28,762 nucleotides of DNA. Origin: AWTP1-13 sp041288195. GTDB taxonomy: Bacteria > Pseudomonadota > Alphaproteobacteria > Rhizobiales > Hyphomicrobiaceae. The DNA is taken from the NCBI GenBank assembly GCA_041288195.1, contig JBGGME010000290.1, forward strand, positions 1 through 28,762, given 5' to 3'. Both the position numbers and the translations under genes were made by a program. The notes under the pieces were generated by a model that had not been told where the DNA came from, did not search any database, and saw nothing but the letters and a program-made list of their open reading frames with translations. This document shows positions 9,172 through 19,100 of the stretch, one piece after another; within the stretch, counting starts at the first letter, position 1, and every line of letters begins with the position of its first letter.

Positions 9172-9185
9172 GCACCGCACAATCC
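9172..9185 (+). repeat. 14-base direct repeat, copy 2 (upstream of RND adaptor)
   Basis: This is the second exact copy of GCACCGCACAATCC, 12 bases after the ldtR-like stop and 172 bases before the RND adaptor start. With copy 1 it brackets the regulator gene. It could be a shared operator for the regulator and pump, or chance in GC-rich DNA. Confidence 0.4.
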
Positions 9186-9247
9186 CGCGCCGGTAGACGG
9201 ATACCCGCAACCCGCTCCGTTCCCTCTCCATGAGGAAGCGGAGCCAA

Positions 9248-9271
9248 CGGCCGCCCTGGCCCGGGCGGCCG
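9248..9271. terminator. GC-rich hairpin after ldtR, possible terminator
   Basis: CGGCCGCCC (9248-9256) and GGGCGGCCG (9263-9271) form a perfect 9-base stem with a 6-base loop, 88 bases after the ldtR-like stop and before the RND operon. No T-run follows, so termination is uncertain. It would separate the regulator from the pump transcript. Confidence 0.35.
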
Positions 9272-9357
9272 CCCGCGGCTTCTACGCTCCCGGGGGGAAG
9301 GGGCCCCTCGCGAAAAGCGTCTATACTGCGTAGAATGGGCGGCGAGCGGGGTGCAGG

Positions 9358-10587
9358 GTGGCGGTCGCGTCGATGAAAGCCGGTCGTGGTGCTTTGTATG
9401 TGGCCGGCGCAGCCATTGGCGCCGGCCTAGCCTACTTGCTGGTGGTCGCGCCCATCGGCAGTCCGCCCGCGACCACCAAATCCGACGTCGCAGCCAAGAA
9501 GGGCGACGGCAAGGGCCGTGCTCCGCCGGCGCCGGTGGCCGCCGCCACGGTGATGCTGGCCGACATGCCGATCATCCTTCTGGCGCCGGGCACGGTCGAG
9601 CCCTACGCCAACGTCGCCGTGAAGACGCGCGTCGACGGCCAGATCACCGACGTGCTGTTCAGGGAAGGCGACCTCGTAAACCGGGGCGACCTGCTCTTCC
9701 GCCTCGACGACCGCATGGTCAAGTCGCAGATCGCGCAGGCGGAGGCGGGCATCGCCAGGGACCAGGCCACCCTGCGTGACGCCGAGGCGACGCTGGCGCG
9801 ACGCAATGCTTTGATCGACAAGAAGATTGTCACCGAGGCCGCACTCGATCAGGCCCGCTTCGCGGTGGAGGCCCTCAAGGCCAGCATCGCCTCGGGCAAA
9901 GCGCTGCTCGACACGCAAAAGACCCAGCTCGACTACCTCACCATCCGCGCCCCTATCACGGGCCGCACCGGCAGCCTCAGCGCCAAGGTCGGCGCCATGG
10001 TGCGTGGCGTCGATGCCGCCGCCGCGTTGGTGACGATCAACCAGACGAAGCCGATCTGGGTCACGTTCTCCGTGCCGCAGACCGAGCTCGGCGCCCTCAA
10101 GGGTGCGCTCGCCACCAAGGCACGTGCCGAGATTCGCGTCGGCGGAGCAAAGCCCACGGTGGTGCCGGGGACCATCGGGTTCATCGACAACCAGGTGGAC
10201 AAGCAGACAGGCACGATCGTCGTCAAGGTGCTCGCCGAGAACGCCGACGAGGTGTTGTGGCCCGGGCTCGCGGCGGAGGTCGCGCTCATCGTCGAGGTCA
10301 AGGTCGACATGCCCTCGGTGCCGGCTTCCGCGGTTCTTCCGGCGCAACAGGGCATGATCGCCTGGGTGATCGGCCCCGACAACAAGGTGACGCCTCGCAC
10401 CGTGAAGGTGGAGCGCATCGTCGATCAGCGAGCATTCTTGTCCGAAGGCCTCAGGGCCGGCGAGCGTGTCGTCACCGACGGTCAGATCCGTCTCGCCCCC
10501 GGCGCCACTGTCGTTATCGAGGAGCAGCGCCGTGCCCCTGGCCGCACGCCTGCCTCGGAGGAGCGGCGCATGAACGGTCGCGGATGA
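9358..10587 (+). CDS. RND efflux periplasmic adaptor (MdtA/AcrA family)
   Basis: This 409-residue membrane fusion protein pairs with the RND pump directly downstream. It has an N-terminal membrane anchor (ALYVAGAAIGAGLAYLLVVAP) with no lipobox Cys, then a low-complexity Lys/Gly/Pro linker. Next come the first lipoyl half (VKTRVDGQITDVLFREGDLVNRGDLLFRLDD), an alpha-hairpin (about residues 120-185), the second lipoyl half (LTIRAPITGRTGSLSAKVGAMV), and beta-barrel and membrane-proximal domains ending GERVVTDGQIRLAPGATVV. This matches the MdtA type. The GTG at 9358 is used; an in-frame ATG at 9373 is a credible alternative since neither has a strong ribosome-binding site. The stop is 26 bases before the pump start, so the two form an operon. 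No outer-membrane factor gene follows. Confidence 0.9.
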   Translation: MAVASMKAGRGALYVAGAAIGAGLAYLLVVAPIGSPPATTKSDVAAKKGDGKGRAPPAPVAAATVMLADMPIILLAPGTVEPYANVAVKTRVDGQITDVLFREGDLVNRGDLLFRLDDRMVKSQIAQAEAGIARDQATLRDAEATLARRNALIDKKIVTEAALDQARFAVEALKASIASGKALLDTQKTQLDYLTIRAPITGRTGSLSAKVGAMVRGVDAAAALVTINQTKPIWVTFSVPQTELGALKGALATKARAEIRVGGAKPTVVPGTIGFIDNQVDKQTGTIVVKVLAENADEVLWPGLAAEVALIVEVKVDMPSVPASAVLPAQQGMIAWVIGPDNKVTPRTVKVERIVDQRAFLSEGLRAGERVVTDGQIRLAPGATVVIEEQRRAPGRTPASEERRMNGRG

Positions 10588-10613
10588 TCAGGGTCTGAAG
10601 GGAGCGAGCCCCC

Positions 10614-13600
10614 ATGCGTCTTTCGGAGCTGTGCATCCGCCGTCCCGTGATGACGACGCTGGTCATGGCTTCCCTGCTGCTCGCGGGCTTCTTCGGCTAC
10701 CGGCAGCTGCCGATCGCGGCCATCCCGCGTATCGAGGTGCCCACCATCACGGTGAGCGTGCAGTACCCGGGTGCCAGCGCCGACACGATGGCGGTGTCGA
10801 TCGCTGCCCCGCTCGAGCGCCAGTTCGCCACCATCGCCGGCATCACCTCGATCACCTCCCTCAACACCGAGGGCAACACCCAGATCACGCTCGAGTTTGA
10901 GCTCAACCGCAGCATCGATGCCGCTGCGCTCGACGTGCAGTCGGCGATCTCGGTGGCGGCCGCCCGCTTGCCCGAGGACCTGCCGACCCCGCCCGCCTAC
11001 CGCAAGGTCAATCCCGCCGACACGCCGGTGATGTTCCTGGCGCTCACCTCCGACACCGCGCCCTCCCAGGAGATCAACGAGTTCGCCGACAAGGTGATGA
11101 GCCCGCGCCTTTCCACGCTGCCGGGCGTGGCGCAGGTCAACATCCAGGGTGCGCAGAAGCGGGCGGTGCGCATCCGCTACGACCTCGACGCGCTGGCCAC
11201 GCGCGGCATCTCGGTGGACGAGATTCGCCAGGCCGTCTCCGCGCTCTCCTCGCTGGGGCCGCTCGGCAGCATCCGCACCCAGAACCAGATCTACATCCTG
11301 GAGGCCAAGGGCGCGCAGCCGACCGCCGAGTACTTCAAGCCCGTGGTGATCGCCTGGCGCAACGGCGCACCGGTGCGGCTGCAGGACGTGGCCAAGGTCG
11401 AGGACTCGGTCGAGAACGAGGAGGCGCGCACCGAGTTCAACGGCGTGCGCTCCATCATCGTCTCCGTACAGCGCCAGCCGGACGCCAACACGGTGGCGGT
11501 GACCGACGCCATCCACAAGCTCATCCCGCAGTTCCAGCAGGAGATGCCGCCGGCCATCACGCTCAGCGTCCTCTCCGACCGCTCCGAGTCGATTCGCGAC
11601 GCGGTGCACGACGTGCAGATCACTCTGATGCTGACGGCCGTGCTGGTGATCCTGGTGATCCTGGCGTTCTTGCGCACCTGGCGGGCAACCTTCATCCCGG
11701 CCGTGGCCCTGCCGCTCTCGATCATCGGCACGTTCGCCGGCATGGCCATGTTCGGCTTCTCGCTCGACAACGTGAGCCTGCTCGCGCTCACGCTGGCGCT
11801 CGGCTTCGTCGTCGACGATGCCATCGTCGTGCTCGAGAACATCATGCGCTATGTCGAGCAGGGCATGAAGCCGTTCGACGCCGCCATCAAGGGTGCCAAC
11901 GAGATCGGCTTCACGGTGCTGTCGATCACGCTGTCGCTCGTCGCTGTGTTCATCCCGGTGCTGTTCATGGGCGGCATCGTCGGGCGCTTCTTCTTCGAGT
12001 TCGCCATGACGATCTCGATCGCCATCCTGTTGTCCGGGTTCGTCTCGCTGACCCTCACGCCGATGCTGTGCGCGCGCATGCTCAAGCATAAGCATGTGCA
12101 CGGCGAGGCGCAGGCGGGCCTGCTGTCGCGCACCTTCGAGAAGGGCTACGAGCTGATGGCGCGCGGCTATCGCGTGACGCTCGACGCGTCTTTGAAGGTG
12201 CCCGTCCTCATGCTGCTGGTGACGCTTGGCACCATCGTGGCGACCGTTTGGGCATTCGGCGTGGTCAAGAAGGGGTTCCTGCCCACCGAGGACACCAGCA
12301 TCATCATCGTCCGCACCGAGGCGGCGCCGGATATCGCCTTCCAGGCCATGCTGGAGCGCCAGCGCATGGTCGCGGAGCGCATCCGCCAGGATCCGGACGT
12401 GCTCTACATCAATTCGAACGTGGCACAGAGCTTCTTCAATCCCACGCTCAACCGCGGCTCGATTTTCGTCCAGCTCAAGGCGCGCGGGGACCGCAAGGAC
12501 CAGGCAACGATAAGCCAGGTGCAGACGCGGTTGCGCCGCAGTCTTGCCGGCGTGCCGGGAATCCGCGCCTTTCCGGTGCCCTTGCAGAATCTGCGCATCG
12601 GCAGCCGCAGCGGCGCGGCGCTCTATCAATACACGCTCACCAGCGTCAATCAGGACGAGCTCTACGACAACGCGCAGCGCCTGATAGACCGGGTCAAGCA
12701 GGCGCCGGGCTTCACCGACGTCACGAGCGATCTGACGCTGGGCGCGCGGCAGCTCACGCTCAATGTCGACCGCGACGCGCTCGCCCGCTACGGCCTTACG
12801 ATGGATACCGTGCGCTCGACGCTCTACTCGGCGTTCGGCACGCGCAAGATCGCGACCGTCTACACGCCCTCCAACGACTATGCCGTCATCCTCGAGGCCG
12901 ACAAGGCTCTCACGCTCGATCCAAGCGTGCTGTCGAAAGTGTTCGTGCGCGCCAACAACGGCCAGCTCATCCGTCTCGATGCGGTCGCCAGCGCGAGCCT
13001 CGGCCCCGGCCCCGTCTCGGTCGCACGCCAGAGCCAGCTGCCGGCCGTCACCATCACGTTCAACCTCGGCCCCGGCTTTACGCTGGGCGAGGCGGTGGTC
13101 GCCATGCGCGCACTCGAGCGCGAGGTGAGGATGCCGGCCTCGATCACCGGCCAGTTCGCCGGTACCGCGCAAGTGTTCGAGAACTCCTTCCGCGACCAGC
13201 CGCTGCTGATCGCCGCCGCCATCCTCACGATCTACATCGTGCTCGGCATCCTCTACGAGAGCTTCATCCACCCGATCACGATCCTATCGGGCCTGCCGTC
13301 GGCGAGCCTCGGCGCGCTGCTGACGCTCTGGCTGTTCGATGTCGAGCTCACCATCATCGCGGTCATCGGCATCATCCTGCTGGTCGGCATCGTCAAGAAG
13401 AACGCCATCATGATGGTCGATTTCGCCATCGAGGCCCGAGCACGGGGTGCGACCCCGTTCGATGCCATCCGCGAGGCCTGCCTGCTGCGCTTCCGCCCGA
13501 TCATGATGACGACCATGGCGGCGCTGTTCGGCACGCTGCCGATCGCGGTGGGCTGGGGCGCCGGCGCCGAGCTGCGCCAGCCGCTGGGCCTCGCCGTGGT

Positions 13601-13760
13601 GGGCGGGCTTGCCATGTCGCAGCTCCTGACCCTCTACATCACGCCCGCCATCTACCTGACGCTCGAGAGGCTCGGCACCCGGTTCGGCGCCGGCCGGCGC
13701 GAGCACATCCCGGCAGCGGTCGAGGCCGCGCCCGAGAAGCCGCGCGCCGCCGCGGAGTAG
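10614..13760 (+). CDS. RND multidrug efflux permease (MdtB/MdtC/AcrB family)
   Basis: This 1048-residue inner-membrane proton-driven exporter has the normal length for the HAE-1 RND family. The N-terminus (LSELCIRRPVMTTLVMASLLLAGFFGYRQLPIAAIP) begins helix 1, and two large periplasmic loops and twelve helices can be followed. The proton-relay aspartates are present in GFVVDDAIVVLENI (Asp401, Asp402), and the matching lysine is in GIVKKNAIMMVDFA (Lys929). The FMGGIVGRFFFEFAMTISIA segment (helix 6) is also conserved. GGGAG stands about 9 bases before the ATG. It is the second gene of the adaptor-pump operon. The substrate cannot be deduced; MdtBC-like pumps handle bile salts, novobiocin-type drugs and metals in some species. 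Confidence 0.94.
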   Translation: MRLSELCIRRPVMTTLVMASLLLAGFFGYRQLPIAAIPRIEVPTITVSVQYPGASADTMAVSIAAPLERQFATIAGITSITSLNTEGNTQITLEFELNRSIDAAALDVQSAISVAAARLPEDLPTPPAYRKVNPADTPVMFLALTSDTAPSQEINEFADKVMSPRLSTLPGVAQVNIQGAQKRAVRIRYDLDALATRGISVDEIRQAVSALSSLGPLGSIRTQNQIYILEAKGAQPTAEYFKPVVIAWRNGAPVRLQDVAKVEDSVENEEARTEFNGVRSIIVSVQRQPDANTVAVTDAIHKLIPQFQQEMPPAITLSVLSDRSESIRDAVHDVQITLMLTAVLVILVILAFLRTWRATFIPAVALPLSIIGTFAGMAMFGFSLDNVSLLALTLALGFVVDDAIVVLENIMRYVEQGMKPFDAAIKGANEIGFTVLSITLSLVAVFIPVLFMGGIVGRFFFEFAMTISIAILLSGFVSLTLTPMLCARMLKHKHVHGEAQAGLLSRTFEKGYELMARGYRVTLDASLKVPVLMLLVTLGTIVATVWAFGVVKKGFLPTEDTSIIIVRTEAAPDIAFQAMLERQRMVAERIRQDPDVLYINSNVAQSFFNPTLNRGSIFVQLKARGDRKDQATISQVQTRLRRSLAGVPGIRAFPVPLQNLRIGSRSGAALYQYTLTSVNQDELYDNAQRLIDRVKQAPGFTDVTSDLTLGARQLTLNVDRDALARYGLTMDTVRSTLYSAFGTRKIATVYTPSNDYAVILEADKALTLDPSVLSKVFVRANNGQLIRLDAVASASLGPGPVSVARQSQLPAVTITFNLGPGFTLGEAVVAMRALEREVRMPASITGQFAGTAQVFENSFRDQPLLIAAAILTIYIVLGILYESFIHPITILSGLPSASLGALLTLWLFDVELTIIAVIGIILLVGIVKKNAIMMVDFAIEARARGATPFDAIREACLLRFRPIMMTTMAALFGTLPIAVGWGAGAELRQPLGLAVVGGLAMSQLLTLYITPAIYLTLERLGTRFGAGRREHIPAAVEAAPEKPRAAAE

Positions 13761-13819
13761 CGCGCGTATCCTCTTCCTGCTCGCTGCCGCCGGTGTCGGC
13801 GTTCCCGGCAGGGAGCCGG

Positions 13820-15994
13820 CTACTCGTGGCGCTCGTGGAAGAAATCGTAGATCGTCTGCGCCATCTGGGCGCTGATGCCGCCGACCGCCTGCAGATCCTG
13901 GGCGCTGGCGCGCGCCACCGCCTTGGCCGAGCCGAAGTGCTTCAGGAGCGCGCGCTTGCGCGTCGGTCCGATGCCCGCGATCTCGTCGAGCGGGTTGGCG
14001 CCGATGGCCTTGCCGCGCTTGGCGCGGTGCGTGCCGATGGCAAAACGGTGGGCCTCATCGCGCAGCCGCTGCACGAAGTAGAGCACGGGATCGCGCGGCT
14101 CCAGCATCATGGGACGGTCGCGGCCGGGGATGTGGAAATGCTCGCGTCCCGCGTCGCGATCGGGTCCCTTGGCGACGCCGATCAGCGGCACGCCCTCGAT
14201 GCCGAGCGTCGCCAGCACCTCGCGCGCGACGCCGAGCTGGCCGAGACCGCCGTCGATCAGCACCAGGTCGGGCCGCACGGGGAGCTCGTCGCTTGCAGGC
14301 GCCTCCGGCTCCTCGGCGTTGGCGTCGAGTATCTCCTCCTCGGTCTCGGCGACGTCCTCGCCAGTGGGATCGAGGGGTTCGCCGTCTGCCCGCAGCACGC
14401 CGAACGCCAGCGCACTGCCTCCCCGCCGGTCGATCGGCGGCGGCTGCGGCAGCTCGATGCGGGAGGGTGTCAGACCCTCTGGGTCTGACGCCGTGATTGA
14501 ACCGTCAAGCGATGGGGACGGACCCGCAGGGTCTGACCCCGCCGCCGGCGCCTCGGCCTCGTCCAGCACCAGCCGCTTGAACCGTCGCGTGAGCACCTCG
14601 CGCATCATCGCGTAGTCGTCGCCGGGAGCGAGGTCCGCCGACTTGATGTTGAACTTGCGGTACTGGCTTTTCACGAAGCCCTCGGGCCCCGCCACGATCA
14701 TGGCGCCGACGGCGTTCGTGCCCTGGATGTGGCTGTTGTCGAACACCTCTACCCGCCGCGGCGTGTCCGCCAGCCCGAACCGTTCTTTCACGCCCTCGAG
14801 CAGGCTCCGCTGCGTGGAGGTCTCGGCCAGACGGCGCGCCAGGGCCTCGCGCGCGTTGCGCACGGCATGCTCGACGATGCCGATCTTGGCGCCGCGCTGC
14901 GGCACGCGGATCTCGCATTTGCGCTCGGCCTTGCTGGAGAGCGCCTCCTCCAGCAGCTGCTGGTTGGGGAGCGCGTGGCTGAGCAGGATCGCGCGCGGCA
15001 CCGGTTTGTCGTCGTAGAACTGGGCGATGAAACTCTCCAGCACCTCCTCGATCCCGAGCGCGCGGTCGGCGCGGGGGAAATAGGCGCGGTTGCCCCAGTT
15101 CTGACCCGAGCGGAAGAAGAAGACCTGGATGCAGGTGTGCCCGCCCTCCTGGTGGGCGGCGAACACGTCGGCCTCCTCGATGCCCTCGGGGTTGATGGTC
15201 TGGTCGGCAGTGACGTGCGCGAGCGCCCACAGGCGGTTGCGATATTTGGCGGCCTGCTCGTAGTCGAGGCTGTCGGCTGCCTCCTGCATGAGTCGCTGAT
15301 ACATCTGGCGCGCGTTCTGGCTCTCGCCGCGCAGGAAGCGCACCGCCTCCTCGACCAGCGCATTGTAGTCCTCGAGGCCGATCTCGCCGGTGCAGGGCGC
15401 CGAGCAGCGCTTGATCTGATAGAGCAGGCAGGGACGCGTGCGGCTCTCGAACACGGCATCCGAGCAGGAGCGCAGCAGGAACGCCCGCTCCAGCATGTTG
15501 ATGGTACGGTTCACGGCGCCGGCGGAGGCGAACGGCCCGAAGTAGTCGCCCTTGCGGTTGCGCGCGCCGCGGTGCTTGAGGATTTGCGGCGCGGTATGCC
15601 CGCGCGCGATGAGGATGTAGGGGAAGGACTTGTCGTCCCGGAGCAGAACATTGTAGCGCGGACGAAAGCGCTTGATCAGGTTGGCCTCGAGCAGCAGGGC
15701 CTCGGCCTCGGTGCGCACCGTCACGAACTCCATGGAGGCGGTGGCGGAGATCATGCGGGCGATGCGGTTGGTGTGGTTGGCGGCGCGCGCGTAGTTGGTT
15801 ACCCGGGCCTTAAGGTTGCGCGCTTTGCCGACGTAGATGACCGTGCCCGACGCATCGACCATGCGATAGACGCCGGGCGAGCCGGGCAAGGACTTGAGAT
15901 AGCGTGCGATAACCGCCGGGCCGGTCTCCGGCCGCGGCTGCTGGGCCGGCGGCGCTGGACCAAGCGGCACCTCGCGGGTGTTCTTGAGCGGCAT
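13820..15994 (-). CDS. uvrC: UvrABC excinuclease subunit C with long acidic insertion
   Basis: UvrC makes both incisions in nucleotide excision repair. The protein has 724 residues from ATG 15994; a TTG at 16003 is an alternative start. It is about 100 residues longer than typical UvrC. In order it shows a GIY-YIG nuclease (GVYRMVDASGTVIYVGKARNLKARV), a four-cysteine cluster of spacing CX11CX7CX3C (the proposed Fe-S ligands of UvrC), a UVR motif (DYEQAAKYRNRLWAL), an RNase-H-like nuclease (VEVFDNSHIQGTNAVGAMIV, then LVLIDGGLGQL and RLRDEAHRFAIGTHR) and C-terminal helix-hairpin-helix repeats (IAGIGPTRKRALLKHFGS). The insertion splits the RNase-H domain between MREVLTRRFKRLVLDEAE and RPDLVLIDGG. 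It is rich in Asp, Glu and Pro and contains a 25-codon palindromic element. All catalytic regions seem intact, so the gene is probably functional. Confidence 0.95.
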   Translation of the reverse strand: MPLKNTREVPLGPAPPAQQPRPETGPAVIARYLKSLPGSPGVYRMVDASGTVIYVGKARNLKARVTNYARAANHTNRIARMISATASMEFVTVRTEAEALLLEANLIKRFRPRYNVLLRDDKSFPYILIARGHTAPQILKHRGARNRKGDYFGPFASAGAVNRTINMLERAFLLRSCSDAVFESRTRPCLLYQIKRCSAPCTGEIGLEDYNALVEEAVRFLRGESQNARQMYQRLMQEAADSLDYEQAAKYRNRLWALAHVTADQTINPEGIEEADVFAAHQEGGHTCIQVFFFRSGQNWGNRAYFPRADRALGIEEVLESFIAQFYDDKPVPRAILLSHALPNQQLLEEALSSKAERKCEIRVPQRGAKIGIVEHAVRNAREALARRLAETSTQRSLLEGVKERFGLADTPRRVEVFDNSHIQGTNAVGAMIVAGPEGFVKSQYRKFNIKSADLAPGDDYAMMREVLTRRFKRLVLDEAEAPAAGSDPAGPSPSLDGSITASDPEGLTPSRIELPQPPPIDRRGGSALAFGVLRADGEPLDPTGEDVAETEEEILDANAEEPEAPASDELPVRPDLVLIDGGLGQLGVAREVLATLGIEGVPLIGVAKGPDRDAGREHFHIPGRDRPMMLEPRDPVLYFVQRLRDEAHRFAIGTHRAKRGKAIGANPLDEIAGIGPTRKRALLKHFGSAKAVARASAQDLQAVGGISAQMAQTIYDFFHERHE
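14466..14540. repeat. Double-hairpin palindromic element inserted in frame in uvrC
   Basis: Two hairpins are visible. GTCAGACCC (14469-14477) pairs with GGGTCTGAC (14481-14489) around a TCT loop. GGGGACGGACCC (14514-14525) pairs with two mismatches to GGGTCTGACCCC (14529-14540). The block GGGTCTGAC therefore occurs twice directly. With these estimated ends the element is 75 bases, or 25 codons, and adds a Ser-Asp-Pro-rich stretch near UvrC residues 486-510 without breaking the frame. The GGGTCTGAC core recalls REP-type sequences mobilised by RAYT transposases, but no transposase lies here. Confidence 0.65.
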
Positions 15995-16197
15995 GGACCT
16001 CAATTAAGCCTGCTCGCCGGGCAAATCCAGTGCCGTGGAACGCTCGTTGACGAGTCGGCCATCGTGCCGATATGGGCGCCGCCCGTGTGCGAAAACCGTA
16101 GGTTTGGCAAGCGCTTCCGCCCACGCCGAGGCACCAGCCTTAACGCCCCCTTGAATAACTTTTGTTACCCCGGTGCAGAACCTTTGCGGGGAAGCTC

Positions 16198-19100
16198 GTG
16201 CTTCGCGTCGTCTCCTGCATTGTCAATGAGCACGATCATCGGCTGGTCCTCCTGGCCGTGCTCATCTGTGCGGCGACGTCGTTCACCGCGCTGCATGCCT
16301 TTTCGCATGCGTCTCGCGAGCACGGTTCGTGGCGTCTTGCCTGGGTATTCCTGGCGGCGGTGGCGACCGGCACCGGCATCTGGGCCACGCATTTCGTGGC
16401 CATGCTCGCTTATGAGCCGGGCTACCCCGTCGGCTATGATGCCGTCCTGACCATAGCCTCATTGCTGGTCGCCGTCGTCGTGGCGGCTGTCGGCCTTGCC
16501 CTAGCGACGCACGGAAGCCGCGCGGCAATCGCGGCCGGCGGCGCGATCATAGGTGCAGGCGTCGCCCTCATGCATTTCGTGGGCATGGAGGCGCTGGCAC
16601 TTCCCGGTGCGATGCAATGGGACCAGAGCCTCGTGGCAGCGTCGATCCTGATCGGCGTTGTGCTCTCGGCAGCCTCCCTCCTCGCCTGGCACGAGTTGGA
16701 CCGCCGTCGGGCGTCGTGGGTCGGTCCGGCACTGCTGGTGGTTGCCATCTGCGGTCTGCACTTCACGGCCATGGGAGCGGTGGTGCTCACCCCCGATCCC
16801 ACGATGGCGTTGCCTGGCTCCAACATCGACGATGCAACGCTGGCAATCGCGGTCACGGCCGCAAGCATCGTGGTGATGCTGGCCGTGCTGGCGGCAATGC
16901 TGATCACCAGCCAGGCCGAGCGCACGGTGCTGCTCAACAACCAGGAGCTCGTCGACGCGGCGCAGGAGGGTCTGGTCACCGCGCACGACGGCACGATCGT
17001 GAACGTCAATCGCCGCATCCTCCAGCTCACGCAGCGGACCTCCGATGAGCTGCTTGGCAAGCGCGTGATGGAAGACCTGCTCGTGACCGCCGGGACGGCA
17101 ATCGGTCCGGACGGCAAACCGAGCGAGGCGCTGCTCAAGACCGCGAGCGGCCTCGTCGTCCAGGTCGAGGTGGTACGCCGGCCCCTGCAGGGCGGCGGGC
17201 GTGCGAACGAAGTCTACGCCTTCCGCGACACGACTCCGCTGCGGCGCGCCGCGCAGGAGCTGCGGCGCCAGAACGATGCCCTGCGCCAGCGCGAGGAGGA
17301 GCTGCGCACGCAGAACAATCGCTTCGAGGCGACGCTTGCGAACATGTCGCACGGCTTGTGCGTGATCGATCCCGACAAGCACGTCGTGGTTTGCAACAAG
17401 CGCTACGTCGAGATGTACAATCTCCCGGCCCGCCTCACGTGCCCTGGCACGCCGATCGCGGACATCTTCGAGCATCTCGTCGCAAGCGACCTCTACTCGA
17501 GCGCAGACGTCGAGGAATACCGTCGCGAGGGATACGGCTCGCTCTTCGATGCAAGGACGAAGGTCCGCAGGTTGAATGATGGCAGGACCATTCTCGTCTC
17601 CCGCCAGTCCACCCCCGACGGCGGCTGGATCGCCATCCACGACGACATCACCGAGCGCGAGCGCCTCAGCGCCCGGCTGGCGGAGCAGAACGTCCTGCTG
17701 CGCCAGCACGAGGTCGAGCTCCAGGCGCAGAACGCCAACCTGGACGTCGCGCTGGCCAACATGGCGCACGGCCTCGCCATGTTCGATGCCGAGGAGCGCC
17801 TGGTGGTTGCCAACGACCGCTACGCCGAGGTCTACGGGCTGGAGCCCGGGCATCTGCGCCCAGGTATGACGCTGCGCCAGATCATCGAGCATCGCATTGC
17901 CAGCGGCCTTTATCCCGACATGACCGCCGACGAGGTCTGCAGCAACATGCGCAGGCGCGTCGCCATGCGAGGCGCAAACCATCTCGTCAGCAGGCCGGGC
18001 AACGGGCGCATACTCTCGGTCTCGGTCCATCCGCGCGATGAGGGCGGCTGGGTGGTCACGCTGCAGGACATCACCGAGCGCGAGGAGCTCAACGCACGCC
18101 TCAAGGCGCAGAATGACTTGCTGCAGCAGCGCGAGTCGGAGGTTGCCGAGCGGAATAGGCTATTCGATGCGGCGATCAGCAACATGTCGCAGGGCATGTG
18201 CCTCTACGACGCGCAGCAGCGCATCGTGTTCGCGAACGACCGCTACGCGGAGATCTATGGACTGACGCCCGAGCAGGCGAAGCCGGGCACGACGCTGCGC
18301 GAGGTGTTTGCAGCACGCGCGGTGCGGGGCGCCTACGGAGCGATCCAGACGGAGAATTTCATTCGCGACGGCTTGGGGCGGTTCAGCAGGCACACGTCGG
18401 AGATCCTGAGGCTGGCGGATGGGCGATTCATCTCTGTCGTGCGGCGCCCGATGCCGGATGGCGGCCTGCTCAGCACGCACGAGGACATTAGCGAGCGCGA
18501 ACAGCTCAGCTCCCGGATCACCAGGCAGAACGAGCTGCTGATCGAGCGCGAGCAAGAGCTCAACGTCCGCAACGAGCAGCTCGATGCGGCCCTGAACAAC
18601 ATGCTTCAGGGCCTGGCCATGTACGACAGCAAATTCCAGCTGGTCATGTGCAACAGGCGGTACGCCGAGATGTATGGCTTGTCGCCCGAGCAGGTGAAGC
18701 GCGGTACGCCGCTGCGCGTGATCATAGAGCACCGCATTGCCAGGGGTGAGTTCCGCGGCAAGAGCGCGGATGAGTTGGTCGAAGAGCGAGTAAAGCGTGT
18801 CGCCGGGCAAACAACGGCCCAATACGTCAACGAGCTGTGTGACGGCCGTCACATCTCCGTGAGTACGCGGCCCATGCCAGATGGCGGTACGGTGACGACA
18901 CACCACGACATTACCGAGCAGCACCGTTCGGAGGCCAGGATCGCCCATATGGCGCTGCACGACGCGCTCACGGGATTGCCGAACCGCATCCTCCTCAACG
19001 AGCGCCTGGAGGATGCCCTGCGGCGCGTCAAGCGCGGCGAGATCGTCGCCACGCATCTGCTCGATCTCGACCATTTCAAGACCGTGAACGACAGCCTGGG

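Noticed and set aside
9322..9327. TATACT as a -10 element before the RND adaptor
   Set aside because: The expected -35 position is a GC run with no resemblance to a known sigma factor site.
10482..13271. A 929-codon open frame antisense to the RND pump
   Set aside because: It mirrors the pump in a high-GC gene with strong third-position bias, and its translation is Arg/His/Asp-rich with no recognisable domain; the plus-strand pump is certain.
12248..14488. A 746-codon plus-strand frame running from the pump into the uvrC region
   Set aside because: It crosses a gene boundary into the antisense of uvrC and encodes Arg/Pro/His-rich low-complexity sequence.
16004..16197. A small gene or RNA in the uvrC/cyclic-di-GMP divergent spacer
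   Set aside because: Only short biased frames and no tRNA-like or riboswitch-like structure could be supported; it probably holds promoters.
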